This document shows, in pieces, positions 23,971-32,705 of a DNA stretch of 32,705 nucleotides. The position numbers and the translations under genes were made by a program. Source of the DNA: Pedobacter sp. AK013 (lineage in GTDB: Bacteria; Bacteroidota; Bacteroidia; Sphingobacteriales; Sphingobacteriaceae); the NCBI RefSeq assembly GCF_014205835.1, contig NZ_JACHCQ010000048.1, positions 1 through 32,705 of the forward strand, in the 5' to 3' direction. The notes under the pieces are model-generated. The model searched no databases. It was not told the origin of the DNA and saw only the letters and a program-made list of their open reading frames with translations. The stretch's first letter is position 1. Each line of letters starts with the position of its first letter.

Positions 23971-25419
23971 TTATTTAATTTTTACAACTCTCAAATTATC
24001 AACAGCGCCATAAAAGCTGGCTGCCGAAAGCGTATAGTTATGTATATACATGATGCATGAGGTATTTCCGGAATCACCTGTTAAATCGGAAATTTTAGTT
24101 AGTGGAGCCCCCATGCCCTCGCCAAGCTCAGGATGCTTTGCCCGGAACGATGTTAAAGGAATAGTTACGGTTACCCACCCTTTTGTATTGTACGGTACTG
24201 TGGTCGTGGCGTTTATTCGCCATGGCTCCCATCGGGCCATGTAGCCATTTACTCCACTTACAATATCAACTGTAGTACCCTTCCAAGCTTTTGGGATATT
24301 TACTTCAAACTTAAATGCCCAATCGCCAACCGCATCTGCAATATTGGTTTGTGGCACCCATTGTATTGCATTCATCGGTATGTTAGTACTCCAGGGCCAT
24401 CCGTCGTTACTGGACAATCTATCAATATCCAACACAAAATAGGTACTTGAATTGCCAGTGAAATTAGGATCGCCTTTAGTTTGTTTACCAGCGCCCCAGC
24501 CTTGCCAATTAAAATTACTGTCCCAGTTTGATATGGATCCTGTTACAACATCATGTACATGGTACGCAGTAGTAGCCGTGCCAAACGATGTAGTAACTGA
24601 AACCGGTCCGCTTTGCGTTAGCATTGGCAAAATGAAACCAACAGAACTTCCGTTTTTGGATGATACAAATGAAGTAACCGGGGCACCTGCAAACGTCAGC
24701 GTTTGAATATCTTTAAGATAGCTACCATAAACATAAACCGAATCACCTGGGTTTGCATTTTCATTGGTAATACCTGCTATAACCGGGGTTGCAATTATTT
24801 TATGATTCAACGTACCGCTTTTGGTGATGATTGATATCTGATCGTTGGTCGTTGTTGCCGGCATCAAAAATCCAATAGAATTCCCGGCAGTATCTAATTT
24901 AAAGGATTGGATTTGGGTGCCCCTATACGAAAAGCGTTGAACGAAAAATAGGCCTGAACCATAAACGTAAACAGAATCGCCAGGACTGGCATATAAATTG
25001 GAAATTCCCGCAAAGGTAGGTGCTGCCGGACCTAATTTAAAAGAAAACCTTGTGGAACCCGCTTTTGTAGTATACTCTACAATGTAGAGTTTAGCAGTAT
25101 CAATTTTTGAAAATTGCATGTTAGGTATTCGCACCACGGCACTGTTTGGCGCAAATAAAGCGCTGTTAAAAGAAGCAGGCACACCATTGAAACTTATTTG
25201 TGTAGCATTCTGCAAATTATCTCCGGTTATTACCACATATTGCCCGTTCGGCGCAGCACTATGCAAAACGGTATCATTAGGTGAGGCTGCATAATTCTTA
25301 ATACTCAAAATAACTGGAGCAGCACTACTTTCTCTATCTTTTTTACACGCAGGTAATACAGCCGCTATCATTAAGAAAAGCAGCAAAGAGTAGAAGGTTA
25401 GATATGATTTTATTTTCAT
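23971..25419 (-). CDS. Surface glycan-binding lipoprotein (SGBP-B/SusE-position, IPT/TIG repeats)
   Basis: 482 residues. Lipobox VLPAC with Cys25, followed by KKDRESS, suits export to the cell surface. Three IPT/TIG-like Ig domains follow (about 35-290), with the repeated motif NPGDSVYVYGSYL / SPGDSVYVYGSGL. The C-terminal region (about 290-482; WQGWGAGKQTKG, YFVLDIDRLSSNDGWPW, DWAFKFEVNIPKAW, WVTVTIPL, GAVDNLRVVKI) resembles the xyloglucan-binding domain of SGBP-B proteins. The many Trp residues fit a binding platform. It would capture polysaccharide at the surface next to SusD. It is 25 bp from susD and ends at a strong terminator. The ligand assignment rests on overall resemblance, not on a search. 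Confidence 0.85.
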   Translation of the reverse strand: MKIKSYLTFYSLLLFLMIAAVLPACKKDRESSAAPVILSIKNYAASPNDTVLHSAAPNGQYVVITGDNLQNATQISFNGVPASFNSALFAPNSAVVRIPNMQFSKIDTAKLYIVEYTTKAGSTRFSFKLGPAAPTFAGISNLYASPGDSVYVYGSGLFFVQRFSYRGTQIQSFKLDTAGNSIGFLMPATTTNDQISIITKSGTLNHKIIATPVIAGITNENANPGDSVYVYGSYLKDIQTLTFAGAPVTSFVSSKNGSSVGFILPMLTQSGPVSVTTSFGTATTAYHVHDVVTGSISNWDSNFNWQGWGAGKQTKGDPNFTGNSSTYFVLDIDRLSSNDGWPWSTNIPMNAIQWVPQTNIADAVGDWAFKFEVNIPKAWKGTTVDIVSGVNGYMARWEPWRINATTTVPYNTKGWVTVTIPLTSFRAKHPELGEGMGAPLTKISDLTGDSGNTSCIMYIHNYTLSAASFYGAVDNLRVVKIK

Positions 25420-25444
25420 TACAATATCTTTTAATTTTTTTTAA

Positions 25445-27037
25445 TTAATAATATGGTACTGGTGGTTCTGCCAATTTAGGGGCGGTGGTTAGCTCGGATG
25501 ACGGAATTGGCAATGTAAATGAAGAGATAGTTGCCGGAAGCGTAAGTGGTGGAGCAATAGTATCCCTTTTTGCTATCTTCGTTACAGGATCATAAGTAAA
25601 CGAAATCCGACCGTGGGTAGCATCCTGATCATTAAGAAACTTCACAGCATTAGTCGGATCATAATAAGAATACCTAACCAGGTCTGTCCAGTATTGTCCT
25701 TCAAAAGCAAGTTCAACCCTTCTTTCCGTGCGCAGTAAAGCCGGAGTTACCGCAGTCACAATATCTACGCCGGCCCTTGCCCGCACAGCATTGAAATACT
25801 TTAGTGCATCAGCATCGCTCGTAGTACTATTGTTACCCAAAATGGCTTCGGCATATACCAGATACACATCGGCCAATCTAAGCACTGCATTATGTTCGGG
25901 GGATGACCAAGAATCCATTGTTGGCAAGTTGTTATCTTTTTCGGTGCCAATCATGTGTTTTTTCATGCCCGTGCCTTTTGCCTTATAACCACCACCGGCA
26001 GCATTCAATTCAGGATAAAAATCTCCGTTGAGCATGATAGTGGCTTTACGTCTTACCGTATCCTTAGCAGAATACATCCGGTATAAATCGTAGCTTGGCG
26101 CCAAGGCCATCCACCCACCTTGTTGTTGAGGCGTAATGATTCTATCTGGTGCAAATAATTGTTGTAGGGCATTGCCAGTTCCATAACCCACACCACCGGC
26201 CCATTGAAGCGAGAACAATGATTCGGGGTTATCGTTGTTTTGCACCTTGAAAACATCATAATAGCTTGGCATCAAATTTAGCCCGCTATTTTTACACACA
26301 TTGCCCGCATACTTTTTGGCACTATCAAGCAAGGCCTGGTCGCGTACACCGCCGCTTTTGCCTACACCCGCCATCGTCAAATATGCCTTGCCCAGCATTC
26401 CCTGCGCCGACCAGGTCGTTACCCGGCCTTTTTGATCTGTTTTGGGAAGATATTGCGCTGCGTAAGTCAGGTCTTTAGTAACGAATTTATACACATCCGA
26501 AACAATGTTGCGGTTAAGCAGCGGATCTTTTATCAGTTTGCTATTGTCTTCAATAATTGGCACTGCCCCCCAATATATCGCCAAATTATAATAAGCCATG
26601 GCGCGAATAAATCTTGCCTCGGCTATGGCAGCATTTTTGTCTGCTTCCGAAATAGACGGATCAGCCTGCTGTTGTATGGCTGTGATAACCGTATTACATT
26701 GTGCTACAGTATTGTATAACCCAACCCAACCCCTTGTCACAAGACCATTTTGGGCGGTAATGGTGCGTGTAAAAAGCTGTACCAAATCGCCATTATACGG
26801 AAAGCTAGCGGTACCACTCAATACGTCGCCAAGTGGTATCCAGCACTCGTTGGCCCATGACCACCAGTGCGAACCGCCATAAAGGCTTGCCGTAGCCAAT
26901 CGTACATCGGAAGTGCTTTTATAAAAATTGTTAGAACTTATCTGCGAGTTAGACGGACGGTCCAAAAAACTCTTTTTACATCCAACAATTGCTGCTGCAC
27001 ATAGCAGGATGATGAAAATTTTGTTAATTAATTTCAT
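25445..27037 (-). CDS. SusD/RagB-family glycan-binding lipoprotein
   Basis: I start at 27037 (MKLINKIFIILLCAAAIVGC); a Met two codons upstream at 27043 is possible. Lipobox IVGC is followed by KKSFLDRP, the usual SusD beginning. TPR-rich fold: LVTRGWVGLYNTVAQCNTVI, EARFIRAMAYYNLAIYWG (the conserved RA..YY.L...WG helix), and RRVELAFEGQYWTDLVRY near the C-terminus. About 530 residues, normal for the family. SusD sits over the SusC channel and hands oligosaccharides to it. It begins 31 bp after the susC stop and so shares its mRNA. No odd features. Confidence 0.95.
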   Translation of the reverse strand: MKLINKIFIILLCAAAIVGCKKSFLDRPSNSQISSNNFYKSTSDVRLATASLYGGSHWWSWANECWIPLGDVLSGTASFPYNGDLVQLFTRTITAQNGLVTRGWVGLYNTVAQCNTVITAIQQQADPSISEADKNAAIAEARFIRAMAYYNLAIYWGAVPIIEDNSKLIKDPLLNRNIVSDVYKFVTKDLTYAAQYLPKTDQKGRVTTWSAQGMLGKAYLTMAGVGKSGGVRDQALLDSAKKYAGNVCKNSGLNLMPSYYDVFKVQNNDNPESLFSLQWAGGVGYGTGNALQQLFAPDRIITPQQQGGWMALAPSYDLYRMYSAKDTVRRKATIMLNGDFYPELNAAGGGYKAKGTGMKKHMIGTEKDNNLPTMDSWSSPEHNAVLRLADVYLVYAEAILGNNSTTSDADALKYFNAVRARAGVDIVTAVTPALLRTERRVELAFEGQYWTDLVRYSYYDPTNAVKFLNDQDATHGRISFTYDPVTKIAKRDTIAPPLTLPATISSFTLPIPSSELTTAPKLAEPPVPYY

Positions 27038-27068
27038 AAACATATATTTTTAATCGCTGATCGTTTTA

Positions 27069-30000
27069 TTATTTCAAGGTTATGTTTGCACCAACAGTAA
27101 ATACTCTTGGCTGCGGATAATAACCGCTGTCCCATCCTGCCTGAAGTGGATCCCATGAACCAATTTCAGGATCCATGCCTTTATATTTTGTAATTATAAA
27201 TGCATTGGATACATTGGCATACACCCTAACAGAACGCATAGCTATTTTTGATAAAAAACTTTCTGGTAAACGGTAGCCTAAAGTGATATTTTTACACCTC
27301 AGGAATGAGCCATCCTCGATCATCAAACTATTAGGACGGTTATTACCGTTGGTATTATCGTTTCTCAACCCAACAATAGTCGTATTAGGGTTGGTAACAT
27401 ATACGTTGTTAACATCGGATGGAGAGCCGTTAGGGTCTACCATAGCTAAGTTTGCATAATTTAACACCGATGTAAAAAAGGTAGCCTGATTTTGCGGATT
27501 GGTTTGCTGTACAGCCATTTGATTGAATACCTTGGCGCCATAACTACCACTGAAGAAAACATTCAGGTCAAAATTTTTGTAGTTAAATGTATTATTGAAA
27601 CCATATTGGAATTTAGGGATCGGGGACCCCAAAAAGGTTTGATCTTTTGAGTCGATAATACCATCGCCATTCAAATCCTTGAACATACGGTCGCCGTACC
27701 AGATACCACCACCTGCCGGAGAGATCGGATAAGGCTTACCGCTTGGGTCAACAGGCCGTGCATGGTTTTTAAAATCTGCTGGAGTTGAGAAAATACCATC
27801 AAATACATAGCCATAAAATTCGCCAATGGGCCGGCCCACTGTCGTTTTTTGAATGATATCGTTAATCACATAAGATTTCTTACTTAAGTTAGCATCATCT
27901 CCACCAGCACCTAAGTAGGTCACTTTATTGATATTCCGCGATATGGTAAAACTAGTTTTCCAACTGAAATTTTTAGCATTAATATTGGTAGAATTGATTT
28001 GAATGTCAAACCCTTTGTTGGTTAACGAGCCAACATTGGCAAAAGGCGCTTGCATAGATCCAGGTCCATAACCCGCTATAGTACCAGAGTATCCTGGAAG
28101 CGGCACCTGTAATAAAAGTCCTTTTGTTAAGCGGCTGTAAGCTTCTAATGTAAAGCTTAACCGCCCCTTCAAAAGCGTTGCGTCAAGCCCAGCACTGTAA
28201 TAATCAGTTTTTTCCCAGGTCACCGCTGCGTTTGCCAAATTGTTTTGATACTGAGCTATACCTGATAGACCATTGGCTACAGTTAGAAGCTGGGTTACAA
28301 ATGTATTGCCCGGTATGCCCTGGTTATTGGTAATCCCGTAACCGAGCCTCAACTTCATTTCAGTTATAGCTTTTATATCTTTTAAAAACGACTCGTTTTT
28401 AATTTTCCAGGCAAATCCACCCGAATAGGTAGTTACCCAACGGTTGTAGGACGGAAAATTTGAAGAACCATCGTTACGTATATTACCGGTGAGCAGGTAT
28501 TTATCATTCCATGAAAAATTGACACGGCCGAAATAAGATTCCTGTGCAGAGCCTCCCGTAGGGTCTGATAATGAATTGTAGCCAAAGTTTGTGGCCGTGG
28601 TAGCATCCCCACCACTAATCGCCTGCACATTATCTGAAGCGTAATTCCTTCGTGAAGCACCAAGACTTTGAAAAGTGCTCTCTTGCGATTCATGCCCTGC
28701 TAAAGCATCAATATGAAATTTTTTGAAATTATAGTTATAAGTTAGAAAATTGCGTATTACTACATAAAAATTTTGACCGGCGCTAGAGGAACCGAAGTTA
28801 GCGCTTAGATTACCTTTGCCAAAACTATAAATTGGCGAATACCTATCTTCTGTATTAAAATCGAAATTACCAGATAGCTCATTTCGCAGCGATAACCCTT
28901 TAGCCAATTGTATTTCGGCATACAGATTGCCAAATACTTGATTCCGCTTTCTTAAGTGTTTGATGATTTTTGCTAATGCCACCGGGTTGGCAACAGGTGC
29001 TACCCAACCGTTGGGATCGGTAACCCCTCCCCAGGAGCCATCAGAGTTGGTTACCGGAACATTAGGACTAAGGCTTAGTGCAGTGGCAATTACATTACTG
29101 GAGGTTGAGTTTACTTTTTCATCAACATGCGACAACTGAAGGCTCGTCCCTATTTTTAGCCATTTAGTGGTTTTATTGTCTAAATTAAGCCTTACCGAGT
29201 ATCTGCTAAACTCAGATCCAATGGCTATCCCTTCCTGGTTAAAATAGGAGGTTGACAATAAATATTGGGTTCTGTCATCCCCACCGTTTACAGTAAGTGT
29301 GTGATTCATCTGCGGGGCTCTCCGGAATAATTCTTCTTGCCAGTCGGTGCCCTTACCTAAATATTGAGGATTGGCAAATTCGGCCCTTTTATCAAAGGAC
29401 CAGCCTGAGCTAGCAGACCGGGCATTAATGAGCGTAGCAAATTGTTGCAAATCTACTGTGGGTAGTCGCTTAAGTATTTCCTGGTAACCAGCATAGAAAT
29501 CATAAGTTATCTGCGGCGCTCCGGCTTTCCCCCTTTTTGTAGTGATCACAACAACTCCATTGGTTGCCTGCGAACCGTATATAGCTGTTGCCGAAGCATC
29601 TTTCAATACATCTATTGATTCAATTTCGGCAGGATTGATGGAATTTAATGGATTAGAACCACTACCAGGGTTGTTTACTGGTGGGATAATAATACCGTCT
29701 ATAACGAACAGTGGTGAATTAGAGCCACTTATTGAAGACACGCCACGTATTTGAATAGATACACCGCCACCAGGCTGGCCCGATACCTGTTGAACCACTA
29801 CCCCAGCAACTTTGCCTTGCAGGGCCTGGTCAAAAGTAGTTGGCTGGGTTTGGCGTAAATCGTCTCCCTTGATTGAGCTTATTGAGCCTGTAACATCTTT
29901 TCTTGCCACCTTAGCATAGCCAATAACAACCACGTCATCCAATTTTGTAGGATCGATCCTTAGGGTAACATTGATGACACTGCCATCACCGATCGTTATT

Positions 30001-30281
30001 TCCTGTGATTGAAAACCTACCATTTTGAAAACAAGTACATCCCCTGTATTTCCCTTTATAGAATACTGTCCCTGTTCATTTGTTGATACAACCGTGTTCT
30101 TGGTTGTGTTTTTAGGCTTGAGCAGCACGATCACTCCGCGTAGCGGTGCGGGATTGTCGCTTCCCACGACCTTTCCTGTAATTTGCCTCTCCTGAGCAAA
30201 GCTTTTTAAGTGCAGAAGCACTAAGAAAATTACCACCAGCAAAAAAGCCGGTAATTTCCGAATAGAAATTGTTTGGTTCAT
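27069..30281 (-). CDS. SusC/RagA-family TonB-dependent outer-membrane transporter
   Basis: 1070 residues. Signal peptide to FAQ (30). A carboxypeptidase-regulatory-like domain (ITGKVVGSDNPAPLRGVIVL to INVTLRI, about 33-109) precedes the TonB box DDVVVIGYA (115-123). The plug follows, with IRGVSSISGSNSPLFVIDGI and SIDVLKDASATAIYGSQATN, then a 22-strand barrel ending RVFTVGANITLK. It imports oligosaccharides with SusD using TonB energy. It has no N-terminal FecR-sensing extension, which fits control by the HTCS. The 5' leader is long and its -7 box candidate is at 30412-30419. It leads the PUL operon. Confidence 0.95.
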   Translation of the reverse strand: MNQTISIRKLPAFLLVVIFLVLLHLKSFAQERQITGKVVGSDNPAPLRGVIVLLKPKNTTKNTVVSTNEQGQYSIKGNTGDVLVFKMVGFQSQEITIGDGSVINVTLRIDPTKLDDVVVIGYAKVARKDVTGSISSIKGDDLRQTQPTTFDQALQGKVAGVVVQQVSGQPGGGVSIQIRGVSSISGSNSPLFVIDGIIIPPVNNPGSGSNPLNSINPAEIESIDVLKDASATAIYGSQATNGVVVITTKRGKAGAPQITYDFYAGYQEILKRLPTVDLQQFATLINARSASSGWSFDKRAEFANPQYLGKGTDWQEELFRRAPQMNHTLTVNGGDDRTQYLLSTSYFNQEGIAIGSEFSRYSVRLNLDNKTTKWLKIGTSLQLSHVDEKVNSTSSNVIATALSLSPNVPVTNSDGSWGGVTDPNGWVAPVANPVALAKIIKHLRKRNQVFGNLYAEIQLAKGLSLRNELSGNFDFNTEDRYSPIYSFGKGNLSANFGSSSAGQNFYVVIRNFLTYNYNFKKFHIDALAGHESQESTFQSLGASRRNYASDNVQAISGGDATTATNFGYNSLSDPTGGSAQESYFGRVNFSWNDKYLLTGNIRNDGSSNFPSYNRWVTTYSGGFAWKIKNESFLKDIKAITEMKLRLGYGITNNQGIPGNTFVTQLLTVANGLSGIAQYQNNLANAAVTWEKTDYYSAGLDATLLKGRLSFTLEAYSRLTKGLLLQVPLPGYSGTIAGYGPGSMQAPFANVGSLTNKGFDIQINSTNINAKNFSWKTSFTISRNINKVTYLGAGGDDANLSKKSYVINDIIQKTTVGRPIGEFYGYVFDGIFSTPADFKNHARPVDPSGKPYPISPAGGGIWYGDRMFKDLNGDGIIDSKDQTFLGSPIPKFQYGFNNTFNYKNFDLNVFFSGSYGAKVFNQMAVQQTNPQNQATFFTSVLNYANLAMVDPNGSPSDVNNVYVTNPNTTIVGLRNDNTNGNNRPNSLMIEDGSFLRCKNITLGYRLPESFLSKIAMRSVRVYANVSNAFIITKYKGMDPEIGSWDPLQAGWDSGYYPQPRVFTVGANITLK

Positions 30282-30411
30282 ATTTGGTTTATTTTGGTTT
30301 GTTTCGCCCCTTATTAAGCAACAGTCCTTAGAACAGCGAGACGTAGATGAGTTTATTCTTACGTGATCACTGATCTTAATTACCTGCCATTAATAATTGG
30401 CTTTGAATATT

Positions 30412-30419
30412 CAAATATA
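30412..30419 (-). promoter_or_regulatory. Candidate susC -7 box
   Basis: Minus strand TATATTTG matches TAnnTTTG and lies 131 bp before the susC start. Several TTTG motifs occur upstream but none at the ideal 19-21 bp spacing, which would be expected of an activator-dependent promoter. Confidence 0.4.
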
Positions 30420-30662
30420 GTTTCAAGCCAAATTGACGAATGCCTCAAATGATACAAAGAAGGATATTTTTGTTACACAACTATCGATAACATTTTGATT
30501 AGAAAACGAACTAAAACACCTTTATACACTGAAAAAACGGACAAATGACTAAGAAAAGATAGCTCTGCTTTATAAAACCGCTTCTCTCTTATATGTGATT
30601 TTATCAATTTAGGTTTTATATGAAAATCATTCTGTTACCTTAAATCACTTGAAAATCTCTGC

Positions 30663-30797
30663 ATGCTGCCTCCAGAAAGGATAGAACTTTTCATTAAAAT
30701 TCTATCTCCCGGACTTTGCAAAATAAAGAAGGAAAGTTTTGGTATTTGCACGCAGAAATTCGAAGATAAGATAGTCTACCAGTTAGATATACAATAA
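30663..30797 (+). pseudogene. Possible relic of an ISAon1-like transposase N-terminus
   Basis: A 44-residue frame begins MLPPERIELFIKILSPGL and soon diverges. The opening resembles, from memory, the N-terminal region protein of ISAon1-like elements of Bacteroidota (MLPxExxELFxKxLLPEGL). No further transposase sequence follows. Similarity rests on under 20 residues, so it may be chance. Confidence 0.25.
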
Positions 30798-31013
30798 AGC
30801 ATTATATTTAAATAGCTTTTAAATGTGTGAATTCTAACTGGAAAGAAAAGACTAATCGCGAAAATAGATAATGCTAATTGAGGTTATTTATTACATAAGC
30901 TAAGCCATTTTTCGTACATTTAGACTAAAGAATTTGCCTTTAAAAAAAGGTGAATTTTTGGTGGCTTAAAGGACTTGACAAATTACAAAAAACTGATTAA
31001 CAGACACATAAAT

Positions 31014-31040
31014 CAATAGGTTCGACTCCCTTTCGCTCCA
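31014..31040 (+). other. tRNA 3'-end-like fragment (candidate attachment site)
   Basis: The sequence runs GGTTCGACTCCC, TTTCGCTCCA. GGTTCGACTCC is the classic T-loop with flanking stem, followed by a 7-base arm that could be an acceptor strand, then A. No D-arm, anticodon arm or 5' acceptor precedes it, so it is not a full tRNA gene. Such displaced 3' ends are left by integrases that target tRNA genes; one lies 158 bp away. Confidence 0.5.
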
Positions 31041-31123
31041 TGCTATAATAATAAAGCAGATAACAAAATATACCCTCCGAAGATCTATTAGAATGCTCAT
31101 ACATAGCGTAAACACAAATCTTT

Positions 31124-31162
31124 GATTTTAGGAAAAGAGTATTAACCCTTTTTCCTAAAATC
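31124..31162. terminator. Bidirectional hairpin terminator 3' of the integrase
   Basis: GATTTTAGGAAAAG (31124-31137) pairs with CTTTTTCCTAAAATC (31148-31162), about 14 bp with a one-base bulge. A- and T-runs lie within the stem on either side. It begins 36 bp after the integrase stop. Confidence 0.65.
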
Positions 31163-31197
31163 GTTTCTTACTCATTTACAAAGGTTAGATGAATAAA

Positions 31198-32436
31198 TTA
31201 TTTTGAAAAGACCTGTTGAGCCATCATAAGATACTTCATTTCGCTTGCAACTTTTTTCTGCTTTACCTTTGAATAAACTTGTGTGGTACGGATGCTTGAA
31301 TGTCCAAGCATATGGGAAACACTTTCTATCGATATTCCTTTCTCCAGCGTTACTGTTGTTGCAAATGTATGCCTGGCAATATGAAAAGTTAGCTTTTTGG
31401 CTATACCCGCTTTTTCTGCAATCAACTTTAGATTTTTGTTGGTATACTGGTTTGTAGGACAGGGAAATAATGTTCCGCGGTTTCAGGAATCTGGAGATGT
31501 TTTATATTTCTGGATGAGTTCAAGTGCAATTGGTAACACCGGAACATGAAAGCTGCGCTCTGTGCTATGAAAGGTCTTCTGACGCTGCATAATTAGCCAA
31601 ATGCCTCCTTCGCTATCAGTATTGATATGATGCGAAGCCAAGCTACTGATTTCACCATAAGCCAAACCGGTAAAACAACTAAAGATAAACATATCTCTTA
31701 CTACTAACTGAACAGCATCATGAAGTTCTACATCCCGGATAAGCTTAAGCTCAATATCATCAAGACAATCTCTATCCTTAGTAATCACTTTTCTTGTAAA
31801 GTGAATAAAGGGATCTCGGAGAATCCATCCAAACCTCAATGCTAGTCCCATCAATTTTTGAAATCGCTCCATGTGCTTCATAACAGTATTATTAGTACAC
31901 ACCCTTTGCCCTTTATCTGGCGTTTTGGTTCGAAGGTAGATACCGAAGTCCGTAAGAAACTTAAAATCAATTTTCGACAACTGGATATCCGTGAACTTTT
32001 TCTTTTTAAGAAATTCCAATAGAAACCTTTCTGTTGAATAGTAGTTCTTGAGTGTCCCTGCCGACAATAGCTTGCCGGGCTGATCAAAATGATACTTAAT
32101 CAGATCCTTCAAACTTTTGCCTTGATCTTCACCCTCTACCTTAGCCCTGATTTTTTCAGCAGTAATTACTTCCTTTTGAAAGCGAAGCTCATCATAGGCG
32201 GTGCTAATCTCATTAGTAAGCTGTCTCATTCGATCCCGTGCAGAATTGTTTTCGATGGAATTTCCTTTTATTCGCTGCGCTTTCTGATCCCATTGCGAGA
32301 GCTCAATAGATTTCTTGGCAGCAAAACAAATAACTTTGCCATCAACAGTAATTCTTACATACAAAGGAACCTTGCCAAACGCCTCCCTATCGCGCCTAAC
32401 GAGGAAATTTACGCTAAAACTGTGGTTAGATTTCAT
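31198..32436 (-). pseudogene. Tyrosine recombinase (integrase) interrupted by one TGA
   Basis: Start chosen at 32436 (MKSNHSFSVNFLVRRDREAF); an upstream Met at 32484 adds an unlikely leader. The first part has the N-terminal arm-binding region (KVPLYVRITVDGK), a SAM-like core-binding domain (LKNYYSTERFLLEFLKKKKF), and box I FSCFTGLAYGEISSL, which has Ala where many families have Arg, as in several Bacteroidota integrases. TGA at 31483-31485 breaks the frame after KTSPDS. The same frame then goes on NRGTLFPCPTNQYTNK and into the catalytic end: HIARHTFAT (Arg-His), MLGHSS (His) and VYSKV (nucleophile Tyr). Total about 412 codons, normal for the family. Without readthrough the protein lacks its catalytic residues. 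A sequencing error is possible because only one base is at issue. Confidence 0.82.
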
Positions 32437-32705
32437 AAAATCTTCTCCTATTTTTTTTACCAAATCCACTACCAAAAACAGCAAAAAGAGCGGTAGACCT
32501 GGTCGGTTTATCCAAAAAAATTATTTGCAATAAAATTTCAGTTTTGTTGAAAGACAATATTAAATAGAAAAATCTGGTACTGGATTTGGTAAAAAAATAT
32601 CTGATATTCTTTGGATCAAGCGGAAAAGTTGGGGGGAATAAAATAATTTGTTTCTTTGTGGTATTACAACAATTATAACTTCCCTTGAATCAAGCCGAAC
32701 AAACC

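Larger units (their letters stand above)
30282..31197. other. Long gene-free region upstream of susC
   Basis: About 0.9 kb, AT-rich, without a complete gene. It holds the susC leader and promoter candidate, a possible transposase relic (30663-30797), a tRNA 3'-end-like fragment (about 31014-31040) and a bidirectional terminator (31124-31162), each listed separately. I saw no clear HTCS operator repeat. Confidence 0.5.

Noticed and set aside
32609..32705. Two copies of an ATCAAGC(G/C)GAA motif that might be integrase arm sites
   Set aside because: Only 10-11 bases and two copies at the window edge; likely chance without more sequence.
1..32705. CRISPR array, rRNA or complete tRNA genes
   Set aside because: No regularly spaced identical repeats with unique spacers, no rRNA core sequences, and only an isolated tRNA 3'-end-like fragment at 31014-31040.

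Overview
The window looks like accessory DNA from a Bacteroidota chromosome, most likely a Sphingobacteriaceae relative such as Pedobacter or Mucilaginibacter. The evidence is a SusC/SusD pair, a hybrid two-component regulator (HTCS), a type IX secretion (T9SS) C-terminal domain, TAnnTTTG-type -7 boxes, and lipoproteins with charged residues after the Cys. Genus assignment is inference; there is no rRNA or housekeeping gene.

Layout. (1) 1-3250: the tip of an IS21-type element (tandem degenerate 23-bp terminal repeats) abuts and probably truncates a secreted-protein gene. A second set of similar repeats lies at about 1252-1304. An AbiEi/AbiEii type IV toxin-antitoxin operon follows on the minus strand, with a palindrome-rich operator. 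(2) 3280-10490: a graveyard of broken genes around one intact IS110-family transposase. It holds a Fic-family relic, an intact beta-propeller protein with a strong terminator, a PA14-like relic, the C-terminal end of a GH89 alpha-N-acetylglucosaminidase, the N-terminal end of a GH36 alpha-galactosidase, and a histidine kinase with two in-frame stops. (3) 10492-30281, all minus strand: a polysaccharide utilisation locus (PUL). Transcription order is SusC, SusD, surface glycan-binding lipoprotein, GH43-CBM6, GH43 with C-terminal beta-sandwich, GH5, a small secreted beta-sandwich protein, GH74 with ricin-type lectin and T9SS tail, and an HTCS. (4) 30282-32705: a long non-coding leader with a transposase relic, a tRNA 3'-end-like fragment, a bidirectional terminator and a tyrosine recombinase interrupted by one TGA.

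How it may work together. GH5, GH74, GH43 and an SGBP-B-like protein together suggest beta-glucan, most probably xyloglucan. GH74 (T9SS-exported) and GH5 (lipoprotein) would cut the backbone. SGBP and SusD would capture oligosaccharides, SusC would import them, the GH43s would remove arabinose or xylose, and the HTCS would sense the products. The GH31, GH3 and GH2/GH35 enzymes needed to finish xyloglucan are not in the window.

The most unusual feature is the density of recombination scars inside and beside the PUL. There is a relic of a second GH5, a duplicated CBM6 tail fused to a duplicated terminator plus T9SS tail, and GH29, GH36 and GH89 fragments. I see no convincing wholly new system. 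The strongest leads are this remodelling of the PUL, the AbiE operator array, the possible bridge RNA of the IS110 element, and the tRNA-like attachment scar next to the integrase.
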